A DNA stretch of 64,000 nucleotides from Streblospio benedicti (Eukaryota > Annelida > Polychaeta > Spionida > Spionidae), in assembly GCA_019095985.1 (NCBI GenBank), contig CM032659.1:31371899-31435898 (forward strand). The letters run 5' to 3'. The position numbers were made by a program, and so were the translations under genes. Positions 46,048-57,671 of the stretch are shown in pieces. A model generated the notes under the pieces. It searched no databases, was not told the origin of the DNA, and worked only from the letters and a program-made list of their open reading frames with translations. Each line of letters begins with the position of its first letter. Positions within the stretch are counted from its first letter, which is position 1.

Positions 46048-46435
46048 AAGCATAGGAATTGTTGTTTTAAGGTTCTTCTATCCATAATTGGAATAATTTA
46101 GTATGTCTAAAATCATCTATTGGATGCACTTCACTGCAATTTCGTCAGTATACTTTGAGAAATCTCATGGGAAAGCTTCACAAAGGTCGGACATTTATAA
46201 TGCACCCGCATTTTTATATAGAAGCCTATTTTAGGCGCTAGTCAGAATTTTTCTACTTAATCCTATTTGGAAAACCGTAGGAAATACGTGTATGATATTT
46301 ATGAAACTCCCACATGAAATCAAAGCAGATACTGTACATTCAAATACATTAAATACTTTGAAAGATTAAATCTGACCCCTTGTCCATCCCAACCTGTCCA
46401 CATAGACAAGTGCAACGTGCAAAGCCGCTCCAAGT
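46048..46435. other. Intron DNA, no feature
   Basis: AT-rich sequence between two repeats with nothing recognisable. Confidence 0.5.
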
Positions 46436-46614
46436 ACTGTAGAATTCCAAATTAAGACCACTTCTCTACTGAGACCACCTCTATAATAAGACTTTTCACG
46501 GTCCCAAACCTTCATAAAGCTACCAAAACGAACCTCTGTATAAAGACCACCTCTATATTAAGACCACATAACAATGCTCCCAAAAGTGGTCCTAATAGAG
46601 AGGTTCTACTCTAT
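46436..46614. mobile_element. Pogo-like MITE, full-length copy
   Basis: ACTGTAGAATTCCAAATTAA at the left and CTAATAGAGAGGTTCTACTC at the right enclose three further copies of the motif (GAGACCACCTCTATAATAAG and similar). At about 179 bp it has the same layout as the copies at 3,101, 7,568 and 32,529 and shows the typical full length. Confidence 0.8.
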
Positions 46615-48980
46615 AAAAGTGAACCCAAACAAAAACCAACAATGTAAACAAATCTATGTGGAAAACGACACCGTGGTTGCACTGTACCCGTGCGGCGCCT
46701 TTTTGTAATGAGCAGAGATTACTGGTGTCAGTCTAATGTGCTCGCCCGCCTATAACGCTTACTTTATGGGCGCAATTCATATGTAAGCGCTCGGCCGTAT
46801 CGCCTTATCTTGTAATAGGCACACATAACGACCCCCTGTCGCTGTTGGTTCGCCACAGCCGCCGGATCTCAAAACACGATGACGTTATGATCGCAAGAAT
46901 TAGCGAGGTGAGGCGTTAAGCCCCAGTCAGACGGTGTGCGATAGTGGAGCCGGATCATTCGTGGTACTGCCGCCAATCGTAAAGCTTAGGTCACACAGGC
47001 TTGAATATTGATGTGGAATTTTATATTTTAAAGTAAGGTTGTCGGCTATTATAAAGCACGGGGGAAGGGCATGCGACGTCCTGCTAGGTTGCAAGTGTAC
47101 TCAACGTAATAGAGATTCAGTGACAACGAGCCTAAAATGATCAAGGCTGTGAGGAGGCCAAAATAGTATCAAGGTGGCAACCGGCCTAATAGGCATTGTG
47201 CAATCTGATACAGGCCAAGTCTGAACAAGACTATAAGCCGTAGGAAAGGTTAGCACAGTCAATTCGAGCGCCTGTCTACACACATATGACTGGTCTGATA
47301 AGAGCAGGAGACCTTGAGTTATATTCTACGGCCTTACAAATGAATTTACAATCCTGTCTCTGAAATTTCCCTACAGTTGATGAAAGGCCACGGAACTCAC
47401 GCACAATCATACTAGCATACACGCGTCTCCCAACCCCAACAACATAACGTACACATCGGAGGTGAACATTCGTAGCAGTCTGACCAAGGCTTTATTCACT
47501 TTCAAATGAACGCTTCCTTGGGTACATGGCGATTGCAATAGTTAACGGGGGTAGAAATGAGGGTGATCAGAAGGCCTTAGCCGAGGCTTGGGACGTCCTA
47601 ACATCTGGGCCAGCTGTCAGACATGGTCTGCTCAAATACACTGTTACAGATGTCTTATTTCCTGTGGTTTCCAGTTATCATCTATGTTGAATTTGAGCAT
47701 TGGTATTATTTACTAAATCGTTTCAATCGTTGGCTAATGTATAAATGTATAATATGATAAGACGTATCTTCTGGCACAGTATTCACAGCGTTGTAAACTA
47801 CATTCACGAAAGCAACTTACATGCGATTGAATTATCTTCCAAAAAGAGTCAGTTCTATCACGTGTCGCAGTTTTTTCTTCAGAAATATGCTTTAGATTGA
47901 GTCTAAATAATTCCTATACATGATCGAAGTGCTTAAAATCCAACAAACCCTCAAGCAAACCTTATCAGATACAAGTCAAAGTCATTCATAATAGAGAGAA
48001 AGACTGTGGAGAGATAAAAAGAGACTGATGAGCAGACAGAGAGGAGAGAGAGAGAAAAAAAACACTAAATGAAAATACAGATGTGAAAATATTGCTAAAT
48101 AACAGGGATACTGCGAATGGGCACACATATGACAGAGAGGAGAGCGAAAAACACAAAAACACAAAAAATGAAAATACAGATGTTGTAAATAATATTGCAA
48201 AAATGACAGGGATATTGGAATTGGTCACACATATGAGAGTTGGCTGGGCCATTCATCGTCTTGTCCCCACATTGTTACACTGTCACCCTTATTGCAGGCT
48301 AGGGTCAAAGGTCAACAGCCCCAGCTCATATTGACTCATCCCGCACTTATTAAACACTGTCTGCAATTCATAGTTTTATGTTATGAGGACATGCGCCTTT
48401 TGAGAGTTTAGTTGTGTGCTTTTCTCAGTATATTGGATGATACATTATCATAATATCTGTAGTTGTAAATTTGGTATGAATGTTAGTGGTTTGCAAATGA
48501 AGTTATAATAGTGATTCAACGGTTAGATCAGAATTGTGGGAGTGAAATGATTCTGAGCAATGTAATAAAAACACATGGAAAAGGCAATGGCTTTTATGCC
48601 TAATGTTCTGAGGCTTAATCTTCTATTATTTGTGTTAAATTGTGCAAAGTTTATTATTAGTCCAGGTCCATTACGCTCCACGTGCAATTTCCCTTTCTTA
48701 CATAGAGAGGAGTTTATAGTGCACATTATATTGACAGAAGTAATCTTCCCTTTTATACCCTCCCTCTGTGTGAAGCCACATACGGTACAACCCCTCAAAG
48801 CCACCAACTCATTTACACGACCAATGCACCACTAGAAGCATCTGTATCAACATAAAAACACTCCAAAACAAGCCATATAACCTCTCTAAACCGAACTCCT
48901 CCCTAAAGTGACATCCTAAGTCCCAAAATACTGCGTTTCCTCACTTACAGATGCCCCAGCGTGCAATACTTTCGCTCTTA
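46615..48980. other. Intron DNA with a GCCCCAGTCAGAC fragment
   Basis: A GC-rich, CpG-bearing patch (about 46,660-46,900) without an exon is followed by a GCCCCAGTCAGACGGTG end at 46,920-46,985 with no partner. At 47,990-48,200 purine-rich sequence carries a diverged direct repeat (ATGAAAATACAGATGTGAAA at 48,069 and ATGAAAATACAGATGTTGTA at 48,168, each before AATATTGC). Confidence 0.5.
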
Positions 48981-49053
48981 CTGCTTCAGCAGCTCTATAA
49001 AGCGGTTCGTCCACGAAAAGCGGGTGATCAGCTACCGAAACCGATATGACGGC

Positions 49054-49107
49054 AAAATGGCTGCCGCTCCAGCGACCAATCAGCAAGCCTGTCTTGTTGT
49101 GGCCAAT
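49054..49107. promoter_or_regulatory. YY1-like site with paired CCAAT boxes
   Basis: AAAATGGCTGCC (49,054-49,065) matches the YY1 core, and CCAAT boxes lie at 49,076 and 49,103, 27 bp apart. TACGTAA follows near 49,132. The density suggests a promoter or enhancer in the intron; no exon is recognised beside it. Confidence 0.3.
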
Positions 49108-49149
49108 GGGCGATTAGTTAAGATGCGGGTTACGTAATCTGGGTGCTTT

Positions 49150-50067
49150 ATCGAGTAGAAACTTCCATAGTTGGCTTCTGGTTTCAAGCCATATTAGATT
49201 TACGCGTACAATGGGCTTTTATAGATGAAGGTTTGTGTTTTTTGTTGGTGCGGTTTGTTACTTTTGACATATAAGCTTGTAGTTTGGAACTCTGTTTGTC
49301 TTTGACTGTTTATTTATAAATGTATTTGAGCCGATTCTAGTGGGAAAATAACTGGAGTCTCATTGCTATAGAATCTGATTCAACTGACGATGGTCTCTTT
49401 AAATGTGAGCAATCGTGTCTTGTTGTAAACTTGACAGTACGTTGACTATTAGTGTTTTTTTAGCCAAACTATATTCAAGAAAGCTGTACGGATCCCTGAG
49501 TATGGTTCCCCTTAGCCCCTACAACATAACAGTAACCGAACCGATCCCTGGGGATTCTGATGCACACAGCTTATATTTTCTGTTGGACATTTCATAGATT
49601 AATGGCGACGGACAATATTTATATCATTAAAGTCCTTTTAAGGACATCATAGGAAATGAAAAAAGTCTTTTAAAATGAATGACACAAAATCGACATGCAG
49701 CATTCTTGAAGTTTGTAAAACAAAAACAATAAAATTTAATTAGATTGATTAAAGATAACACACAGCTAAAATCATTCCTTTCTTATTTGAAGCCAGTTGA
49801 TAAGAAATTGTAGTCATCGCAAACATAAAGGTATCACAGTGGTTTAATACTGCAAAGTAACTTGATGGGAAACTCGTCTGCTGCAGTGATCCGTAAGTCG
49901 GAGTTATAAATGTTGATGTAAATGTGGTGGTTTATAGTCGTGATCCAAGTTTTTGCTCTCGCGAATTTTACCCTTTACACCAGGTCATTGGCCCACTCAT
50001 TGGTCTTCAATTGATCATTTCTTACATGCTTGCATCAGCAGCACATTCAGCGCACAATGCTAATCAC
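49150..50067. other. Intron DNA, no feature
   Basis: AT-rich sequence. Short open frames show no recognisable composition or splice structure. Confidence 0.5.
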
Positions 50068-50257
50068 TCACGCGATCACTCACTCACTCTTTCAACTCAA
50101 TGACCTGTATCTAATTAACGTGTAGGTGCCATGGAGCAGTGTGCAACTGTTTTAGGGATGAGTTTGCTCAACACCCACCACTAGACCCGAATGGGGTTCG
50201 AACTCACAGCCGTTCGGTCACGAGTCCAACTCCCTGTCCACTCGGCCACGAAAAGAG
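50068..50257 (-). mobile_element. tRNA-derived SINE
   Basis: On the minus strand the head reads GTGGCCGAGTGGACAGGG (RNA polymerase III A box) and 40 bases on GTGAGTTCGAACCCC (B box), as in Ser/Leu-type tRNAs. A tRNA-unrelated body of about 110 bp follows (GGTGTTGAGCAAACTCATCC and GCACACTGCTCCATGG) and a GAGT-repeat tail. It lacks the anticodon-stem layout of a real tRNA. I could not find a clear target-site duplication. Confidence 0.75.
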
Positions 50258-50331
50258 TTATTAGAACATGCGGGTAATACACTGCCATGTTCCATTGCTA
50301 CATGGACCCTGCGCCGGCAAATCAGAATCGC

Positions 50332-50458
50332 GTGACGTAATAAACGTCCGGTCATAACTCGATCCAGAGTTTGACTTATTGCATGAAACCGGAAGCGGCG
50401 CCGCCTCCCGAGTTATTGTGTGCGCATGACGGCTCGGATTAAATAACTGTCACGTGAC
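50332..50458. promoter_or_regulatory. CpG-rich CRE/ETS/E-box cluster
   Basis: GTGACGTAA (50,332), ACCGGAAGC (50,388), GGCGCCGCC (50,397), an NRF1-like TGCGCATG (50,421) and GTCACGTGAC (50,449-50,458) sit within 130 bp. This looks like a promoter or enhancer 1.3 kb upstream of the first SUEL exon. Function is inferred from motifs only. Confidence 0.35.
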
Positions 50459-51074
50459 AACCCCCGCCCCCAGGGGTTATTAAATGAAGGGGCAATAACC
50501 GTGTGTGTGTGTGTGGGGGGGGGGGGGGCTCTAGGGGCTTGGCCATGGTCCGAAATGTATGTACTGGATGAAGCTAGGGTCTGTGAGTAGTGAATGTTGA
50601 CACGGAATCGTTCGTGGTTTTGTTATATTAATGATTTTTGTTTTGTTTCATAACAGAATTGTTTTAATGACCGTAATGGCACTCGCACGGGAAAGTTAAT
50701 TTGTGTGTAACACTTCGTAGAGTTAGATTATACTAGTAGTTGGATATTCATCTGTTTCATTCATCATCCTAGACTAAACTTATACCCTATATATTGGACC
50801 AATATTTAGAGCTCACCTGACCCTTTGACGAACAAAATAGTAACAGCAACAGCAGCAACAACAACTACACAGACGACATATTTCATCAGAAACCAAAACA
50901 AAAGATCAAAAAGCACCATACTGTCGCCTGCCCGTCACATGGCATGTTCATTGTTCACAACAACAGCTCTGTCGGTTTGGATTCGACGCACAGTGAAAAA
51001 TGGAATTCAATTTCACAGTGAACAAGATTAATGGCGGGGAGGATTGCGGGTGCGTTGTGTAGAGGACGTTATGT

Positions 51075-51135
51075 CACGTGTTTATTGGATAAAAGGCGCT
51101 GGTCACGTGACAACAAAGTAGGTGGCTGCCACGTG
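51075..51135. promoter_or_regulatory. Triple CACGTG E-box cluster
   Basis: CACGTG occurs at 51,075, 51,104 and 51,130, the middle one within the perfect palindrome GTCACGTGAC, which is also at 50,449. That ten-base form is the known preferred site of TFEB/MITF/USF-type factors. The open frame across it (51,031-51,270) has no recognisable domain. Confidence 0.35.
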
Positions 51136-51277
51136 GCTAAGTGGGCGAAATGTAAACAAAGCGATCGGCAACAGAACGTTGAGTATCGTAAGGTGCACGC
51201 TGGAGTGTTATTGTGCAGGGGCTGCTTGCAAATCGAATGCAGTCCCAGATCTGGAGGATTGGGGTGCAGATAACTGC

Positions 51278-51415
51278 GGCAGATCCAGGTTTTAAGGGGG
51301 AGGGGGGCACTTTACATGATCTCATGGGTAACGGATAAGCAAGCATACGATGTCTCAAATGTTTAGGTGGGAAGGGGGAGGGGCACGTGTTCCTTGTGCC
51401 CCTCCAGATACGCCC
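51278..51415 (+). mobile_element. MITE, GGCAGATCCAGG family, copy 8
   Basis: GGCAGATCCAGG is exact at the left; the right end is worn (CCTCCAGATACGCC). G-runs and the ATCTCATGGGTAACG block mark it as inverted relative to copy 6. It lies 309 bp before the SUEL exon. Confidence 0.65.
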
Positions 51416-51723
51416 CTGACGTCTGGACATTTTTACCTACTTTGATATGTTGGCTCAAGGGGCGTAGGTGGAGCTATAGTGTGCTCCATAATACCGGTCT
51501 ACGTGTCTCAATCAAAACGTTTTCCTCACCACTTTTATTGTTATAGTAGGCGCTAGGTCGACACATATGGCGTTATACTTGATTATTTGTTAATATTTTG
51601 TTTGTCTTTGTCATAAATATGTATAGAGGACTATACTGGAGTCCTTGTGCAAGTTGTTACGTGTTGCTTTCGCGTACTTGACAAGCTGCTATACGTACAT
51701 GCTGGGTTTTTTTTGTATTGCAG

Positions 51724-51829
51724 GTGATCTGTCCGAGTTCTGCCAATCAGAATACTTCAAGGCGTCATGTGACCCGGGCCACGTGATCATCGTCACGCAT
51801 GCGCAGTACGGACGCATGCACCTCGGCAG
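51724..51829 (+). CDS. SUEL/CUB gene, first half of SUEL lectin domain
   Basis: After a TTTTTTTTGTATTGCAG acceptor, the exon completes a phase-1 codon and reads GDLSEFCQSEYFKASC, then GHVIIVTHAQYGRMHLGR, ending in phase 2 at a GT donor. The AxYGR motif and Cys spacing are those of the SUEL (sea-urchin egg lectin, rhamnose/galactose-binding) domain. Joined across six exons (41,921-58,343) the phases all agree and give 303 residues plus one base: signal peptide and linker (1-57), SUEL (58-153), CUB (154-303). The family is secreted or membrane-bound. The sugar ligand cannot be read from the sequence. Confidence 0.92.
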
Positions 51830-52372
51830 GTGCAGTACAAAGCTCTTTTTCAAACTTCATTTATTCAATGTTAAAAACATTATGGGGAAAATTCTAAAAC
51901 AAATATATTAGGAAACAATTCTTTGGAGTTAGCTTTTCACTTCTAAGTAGTTTATGTAGCAGCAGCGCCTATATTGTTACAAGTAATTCGTTTTAGAGAA
52001 TCATACGTACCGGTATGTTTCTTGAGCATAGTCTACATGTAAATATGCTGCTTTACATGAAAATTAGTTTCTTTAAATTTGTTCCATTACATGGTATAAT
52101 GTATGACCTTCCAGTAAGACTGAATGTATACACATGCATATTACAACCATTTGTACATTCTAAATATAAAGATGCAAATGATTCAGTTATGGGCAGTGAG
52201 TGTTCAAGTTACGAGTACAAGGTACATTAAATAAACATTTGTTAGGGGAATACTTATCAACATTTTTAAGGTGCCCATACTGGAACACTTGCTCTACTAG
52301 CAGCCAAACACGTCAAATATGACTTTAAAAAAATCATGTAAAAATAAAAATTCACCACAACGTCCCCGGCAG
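51830..52372 (+). other. SUEL/CUB intron splitting the lectin domain
   Basis: A 543-bp phase-2 intron with GT and AG ends; it interrupts the Arg codon of LGRC. No repeats or other features stand out. Confidence 0.85.
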
Positions 52373-52554
52373 GTGCCTGCGCGAGAACTTCGGCTACATC
52401 GGGTGTGCGCACGACGTGGTTTCGCTGCTGGACCGGCGCTGCTCCGGCCGCCGTGACTGCTCGCTTCGCGTCCTCGACGACATGTTCCCGGGGGTGCCCA
52501 ACTGCCACGGCGACCTCAAGTCGTTCTTGGAGGTTGACTACGTCTGCCAGAAAG
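52373..52554 (+). CDS. SUEL/CUB gene, second half of SUEL lectin domain
   Basis: Reads CLRENFGYIGCAHDVVSLLD, then RRCSGRRDCSLRVLDD and HGDLKSFLEVDYVCQK. This supplies the remaining conserved cysteines and the closing V-x-Y-x-C that ends SUEL domains. It starts in phase 2 and ends in phase 1 at AAAG|GTGTAT. It is much richer in G and C than its introns, as expected of coding sequence here. The minus-strand frame across it is a shadow. Confidence 0.93.
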
Positions 52555-54344
52555 GTGTATTGAATGTGTAATTGTTTGGGAGCCAAAATGGGGGTGCAAA
52601 AAGCTACAGTGCTTGTCTTTTGTGTGTATGTGGTTTGAGAAAATATCTAATGAGGGGTGGGGTCTTCAAAACGTTTTGGTTCTTCAAAATCAAAACAAGA
52701 GGTCAACTATCTACAAGAAAGGTGCGTTGTGTGTGAATAATTGATTGTGGGGGGCCCAAAAAAGTTTCGTGGGGTATGTTTTGGAGGTGTTTGTTTTGAG
52801 ATGGTTGACCAAGGTTTTTGGCAAGAGGTCATCCTTCCAAATAAGAGGGAGGGGGTTTTTTTCCCATACCTTTTTTTTGGCTTTTCCCAGATCCCCCTTC
52901 CTTAATTAAGGGGCGTGGAGGAATGGTTTGGGAGGGGTTGTAAACTGACAGATGTCGGTAAATGCATCGACCACGCACAAATGATGTATCCCAAAGGACC
53001 TTAATGCGACTGTTGTTGTTATCTCACATAGTAACACTAAAGAATACAGGGATGTCTTTTTACTGCCAGGTGTACCTTTTTGGTGAAATCATCCTTAAGA
53101 TCACGAGGGTTTCACTCCCATGTCCATGATTTTCTGGTGTCTTCTACTGGCTAAAATCAAGACCTCAAATTGTCCTTCTAATTATACACCTGGAATATTC
53201 ATTATGATGTCTGCCATAAAGGTGACGTGGTTGTTGTGGTCTCACTTCATTCGTGCCAAAACCGGGAAACCCGGCGATACATCAGTATTGGTCTGTACAC
53301 GCATTACTCGACAGGACCGAGTTTGTATCGATTCTGCCAAATTTGCCATCTGTTTCAACAGTTGTCATTTCATCACACATGCATGCAAATAGCTGTAAAC
53401 TTACTGGAAACTAAGAGTTATATCTATCATATCTAACAAAAAATGGCATTAAGCTAATATAATTTTAGAGCCATTTAACCTGAGTGTCCGTTAAACATTA
53501 GCTTATGACAGCTTCGGCAGCTAACTATGTCAAAAATTGTTTTTCAAGCACAGAACGTTTACGTCAATGCTACATCTAAAAATAATCAACATTCTAAAAG
53601 TTAAAAACCATCTAACAGAGCCTGAAGAGAAGAAAAATACACTCAACCACCCTAAATGGTGCAATTAATTCAGTAATCCTCTATCAGCAGCAAACTGTTG
53701 AACAAACGACAACAGCTGCTTGCGCAATCCCGCCATAGAGGGCGTATTTGCATCCACATCCGGGTAAGCCTGGCTGGTCAAAGGCGGCAGTGAATGGTCC
53801 TTTGACCGACGGCTTTACAAGATTACAGATTGAGACGCTGGTCGTCTATCAGAGCTTTCTTTACTAACAGCTCAACTTTAGAGGTTTACCAGACTCTAAG
53901 GCGAATTGATGTTTGCTGGAAGGTTATTGCGTCAAACATGGCTACTGGTGGTGTGTTGGAGATCTTAACTGAAGCTGGCTCTTGAAATAGTTGTATGCTG
54001 TGAGTTACAGTTCTGTTTATGTGCTAGGTGTTGCAGAATTGTGGTTTAGAAAATGTGCATAAACATGTCTTACATATCATCAAACAGGACAATGCACAGT
54101 TTGCAGTGTAGCCTGAGCATATATAAACGAGCCAATACATATTCAAAATTCAAATGTCATTCATCTTCAAAGCGGAAGCAATGTATGCAAAACGACCTTC
54201 CCTTTTGTAAAAAAAAAGGCAAATCACCCAGTAAACTACAAGCTAACATGAGTAGCAATGCGTCTGTTTCGGGTTCAAACCCCCGAGCGCGATTATTCCT
54301 GCGATCTGAGACCAGAGGTGATCAATCTCCCAACAGGTGAGTGA

Positions 54345-54530
54345 ATTGTTAGCGCGGCTCAGCGAACACATACGTCACTCCCTCCTCAATTCTGCGCGGA
54401 GAGTGCGCGGCGAATCGTAATGGCGGAATTATGCAAATTAGGCGCACTTCGAGTGGACACGCGTTTTGTGGCCGGTGGTTTAGGGGCGCGCCAGTAATTA
54501 GCCGAAGGACAATGGATCTTAAAGCAGGCG
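54345..54530. promoter_or_regulatory. CpG-rich intronic patch with octamer
   Basis: Contains GCGCGGAG, GTGCGCGGCG, GTAATGGCGGA and a perfect POU-type octamer ATGCAAAT (54,434-54,441), followed by GGGGCGCGCC. Contrast with the AT-rich surroundings suggests a regulatory island. No activity can be read from the sequence. Confidence 0.3.
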
Positions 54531-55815
54531 CCAATGGCTTCTTAACAAAGCTATGAGTTTAGGCTTGAAATTGGTTCCAGAACGTTTGGTGTCCAGAACA
54601 AGCAAGAACAAGAATGTATAGACGCCTTAGTGGGGTAGTTGTCGTGTGAACATGTTTTTTTGCTTGTCAACAGAGACTACTTGTTGGTTTGTCATTTTTT
54701 TTGTTCGGCCTCTGGTTGCAAATCTAAGTGTAACAGTGTAGAGAGAACATTAGACTTCAAACACGTGCAAACAATAGCGGAAGGTTATCGCCCCTCACAA
54801 TATCCTGGCCTTGTGCATCATACCTAAAACACACGCATTTGCTGCTGCCGTAGTGTTAAGTGACGTTTACGGCTGGTCATATATGTGTGTTATACGCTAA
54901 TCTCATTAGTGCGTTTGCCCGACGGCTCCCCTGGGGTGAACACACCCGGGGGGGCAAGGGGACACTGGACCGCACCAGATGCTTGCAGCGTTTGAGCACG
55001 TGGAAAATGAACGTGTATTGAGCTTCTATTTTGTTAAAAAGAAGTTTTGTGTCCGTTTTATGACATTGTAAGCTCTTCCTGTGCTTATATATCCGATGTA
55101 TGTATATAGGTCTCGATGTATGTAAAAGGAGTTTTACGATGGAATAAGAAGAACCTGTTCCAGTGTGTTTCGGTGGGTCGGAATTTTACGGGGGGTGGAC
55201 CCAGCTCTGAGTTCAGTTGTAATTTATTGATTAGAGTGGTATCTAAATTGCCCTAGATATAAAAGGCACTTTTAGAATGCACATACGCATCATTATGTTC
55301 CTCTGCTAGGATACTTGTTAGCCTGTAGAGCATAACCGTTAATATATTACACCTGTTTGCTAAACAGTGACTTTGAACTAAATGCTCTGCACACCACTGG
55401 GGTGCAAAACACATGTCCTACTGTCCAACAAGCCGCCGCCACTCACCCCAGCTGACCCAGATACTGGTGAACAGGTGTCACAGCCCACTAAGGACATGGA
55501 TCCATTTGTATCTGGCCGTGTTGCTCAAACCATAATGCCCTCTCTGACCATAATGTCCCCTCTCGCACCATCATTTTCACTCTGCACACTTATTGTGAAC
55601 CATCAAATTGTCACCGGCGGAAATTTGACACCTTGTTTACGACGCCATTTCCATGTTATGGTCACTTTTTCTGCCCGCTTACGGTCACTTTGAGCAATTC
55701 TCGGAAATGATTGTTTTGGCCATTTCGTGTCTGGGATGACCCTCGCTGCCGGGTTATTGCTCATCTACTCACATTACACTCGTGTAACGCGTGTATGAAC
55801 ATGTAGACTGACTCA

Positions 55816-55888
55816 GGATACTGTAGAGTTAGGTCCGTCTTAGATACTGTATAGTTGGGTCTGATATAGATACTGAATAGGTGGATCT
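55816..55888 (+). repeat. GATACTGTAGAGTTGGGTCTG tandem, three units
   Basis: GGATACTGTAGAGTTAGGTC, AGATACTGTATAGTTGGGTC and AGATACTGAATAGGTGGATC lie head to tail. The same motif recurs at 59,536-59,580. Confidence 0.7.
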
Positions 55889-56784
55889 GACATAGTTGGA
55901 AAATGAAGAGACACACATTTTCCTGTTACACGAACTTTTGAGCTATGATGAAGGAGAAAATTTATGTATGCTATTAGCTTTTGTTTGTAATAATGAATTC
56001 CACTTATGAGTGTTGAGTATTAGCAAGTCGACGTGTAGATAAAATGCAAACCAGTGATTTAGACTTTGTTTCAAACTCTAGTTAGATCAGCACTTGGACT
56101 GGCCAAAAGATCGTATCTAAGAGTTGGTCTAAATGTGCAGTTACATGTACATGTAGGTGGTGCTCTCGTTTTTGACATCTGACACGTCGCAACATGGTCC
56201 TATTAAAGAGGTGGTCCAAATAGGAGTTTCTGTAAAATAAAACTCCTGCCCATGCTGATACTTCATTAACTGAGACACCTGGCTGGCATTTGGAGACATT
56301 TTTCATTCAAATTAATTGGCACACTGTGTCAGTAACCATATTTCCCTGTAGGGGTCACCTCTTCCAGGCTTCCCCAATAGCGATGTTTGCCTGTACTTCC
56401 TGTTGTGCTGTGTTTGAGGGTTATTAGGGTTGTTAGGCCGGCAAACCTGAAGTGTGGTGTCCAGAGCATCACACTGATTAACTCTCTCTGCTGGTTTCCA
56501 AGCAAGTGTTGAGTCCGCGTGGTGTTATTGGCAGGTCACTGGTCAAACTAACAACTATATTAGCTCTTATTTTTACTGGCTTTTGTTGTTCTCTTTTTGT
56601 CTTGATAGGGGTGGTTGGTGCCATACATATATAGTCATATATGCACATCAATCACACCTGGAAAAAACCCAGAAGTAGCTAAGTTAATATAATATAATAA
56701 GACAGAATGCAGACGTGTTCATGTTTCAGCTCTCTACATTTTTTGATTTTCTATTTTCAAATTATCGGCAGACTGGTACTTGTT

Positions 56785-56992
56785 ATCTAGTATAACCCCT
56801 TTTGTTCCATTGCCATTTTTTTTCAAGTTTTTGGAAGTCAATGGATATCTTGTGTCCCAATATATCTCACACTTGGTCTGTCTATGAAATATAGACCTCT
56901 AAAAATGTGACCGAGCCCGCCTTACTGACAAGGATTCTCACACACAAAAGAAGCATAAACATTAAACATTTTTAGAGCCTCAAATTTCATTT
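56785..56992 (+). repeat. Repeat H1, 30 bp before the CUB exon
   Basis: Shares long blocks with 58,788-59,041: TTGGTCTGTCTATGAAATA, GCCCGCCTTACTGACAAGGA, CACACACAAAAGAAGCATAA and CATTTTTAGAGCCTCAAATT. The strong core is 56,871-56,992. Both copies run in the same direction and bracket the three CUB exons. Confidence 0.75.
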
Positions 56993-57021
56993 CAAGATGA
57001 CATAAAACCTGCTATTTTCAG

Positions 57022-57155
57022 TGATCACGGCACCACGCCATCTGTGCCAGTCGGGCGGTCAGCCGGTCACCACGGCACTGACCACCGGCTACGTGTCCAG
57101 TCTGGTGGCCGACGAGACCAAGTGTGGGTCGGCGGACGCGCCCTGGGTCATACAG
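57022..57155 (+). CDS. SUEL/CUB gene, CUB domain part 1
   Basis: After TTTTCAG, the exon reads VITAPRHLCQSGG, a linker, then DETKCGSADAPWVIQ. C162 and C188 and the W-x-I pattern before the next strand are those of CUB domains. It enters in phase 1 and leaves in phase 0 at CAG|GTCAGT. The start is fixed by the acceptor and by phase agreement with the preceding exon. Confidence 0.9.
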
Positions 57156-57671
57156 GTCAGTGAGGGGTCATAGAGGTCGGTGAGGGGTCAGTGAGGGGTC
57201 ATACAGTTCAGTAAGGGGTCATACAGGTCACTGTTATCCAACACATTTATCCAACTCAATACATCATTAACTTTTTATCACAACGTATGAGTCTCACAAC
57301 CTTTAACTAAAACAGCCGCCCTGTTTAGTCGGCGATTGTTTAGATTTGAATTCACAACCATGTTGTTGTTGGACTCGAATGATTTTTTTGTTTGATTCTT
57401 TGTTTTCTATTCCTGTTGTCTTAATTCTCTAAAATTTAATAATACCTGTTCGTCCAAAACATTTTTGAGCAATCATGAAAGTTATTTTAAAAAGGATACT
57501 TCAGTATTGAAACATGTAAATAAAAACTGTTTGGACAAACATGTAGTTTTATATTTTAGAAGTGATTTAGGACTTTATACAGCAGACATAGAACCAAAAA
57601 GAATCAAACTAAATAACCAGAGTGCCAACAGAATATTGAATGATTACTATCTACATGTTTTCTTCCCTCAG
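57156..57671 (+). other. SUEL/CUB intron opening with GTCAGTGAGGGGTCA repeats
   Basis: A 516-bp phase-0 intron. Its first 75 bases are four to five imperfect units of GGTCAGTGAGGGGTCATACA that begin with the splice donor itself. The rest is AT-rich. Confidence 0.85.

Larger units (their letters stand above)
52555..57021 (+). other. SUEL/CUB intron between lectin and CUB parts
   Basis: About 4.5 kb, phase 1. It holds a partial GGGTCAAGAAATCCC-type repeat (52,860-52,915) and a CpG-rich patch at 54,345-54,530 with a perfect ATGCAAAT octamer (54,434). A GATACTGTAGAGTT tandem (55,816-55,888), a decayed pogo-like end (56,196-56,238) and repeat H1 (56,785-56,992) follow. At 54,337 a strong CAG|GTGAGT donor closes a short open frame, but inserting that segment in frame meets a stop, so no cassette exon is called. 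Confidence 0.6.

Noticed and set aside
54268-54284. tRNA B-box-like GGGTTCAAACCCCC
   Set aside because: No A box upstream; the sequence is a chance short inverted repeat.
54231-54336. Possible cassette exon between the lectin and CUB exons
   Set aside because: It has a strong donor, but the phase needed by the neighbouring exons leads to a stop after a few codons.
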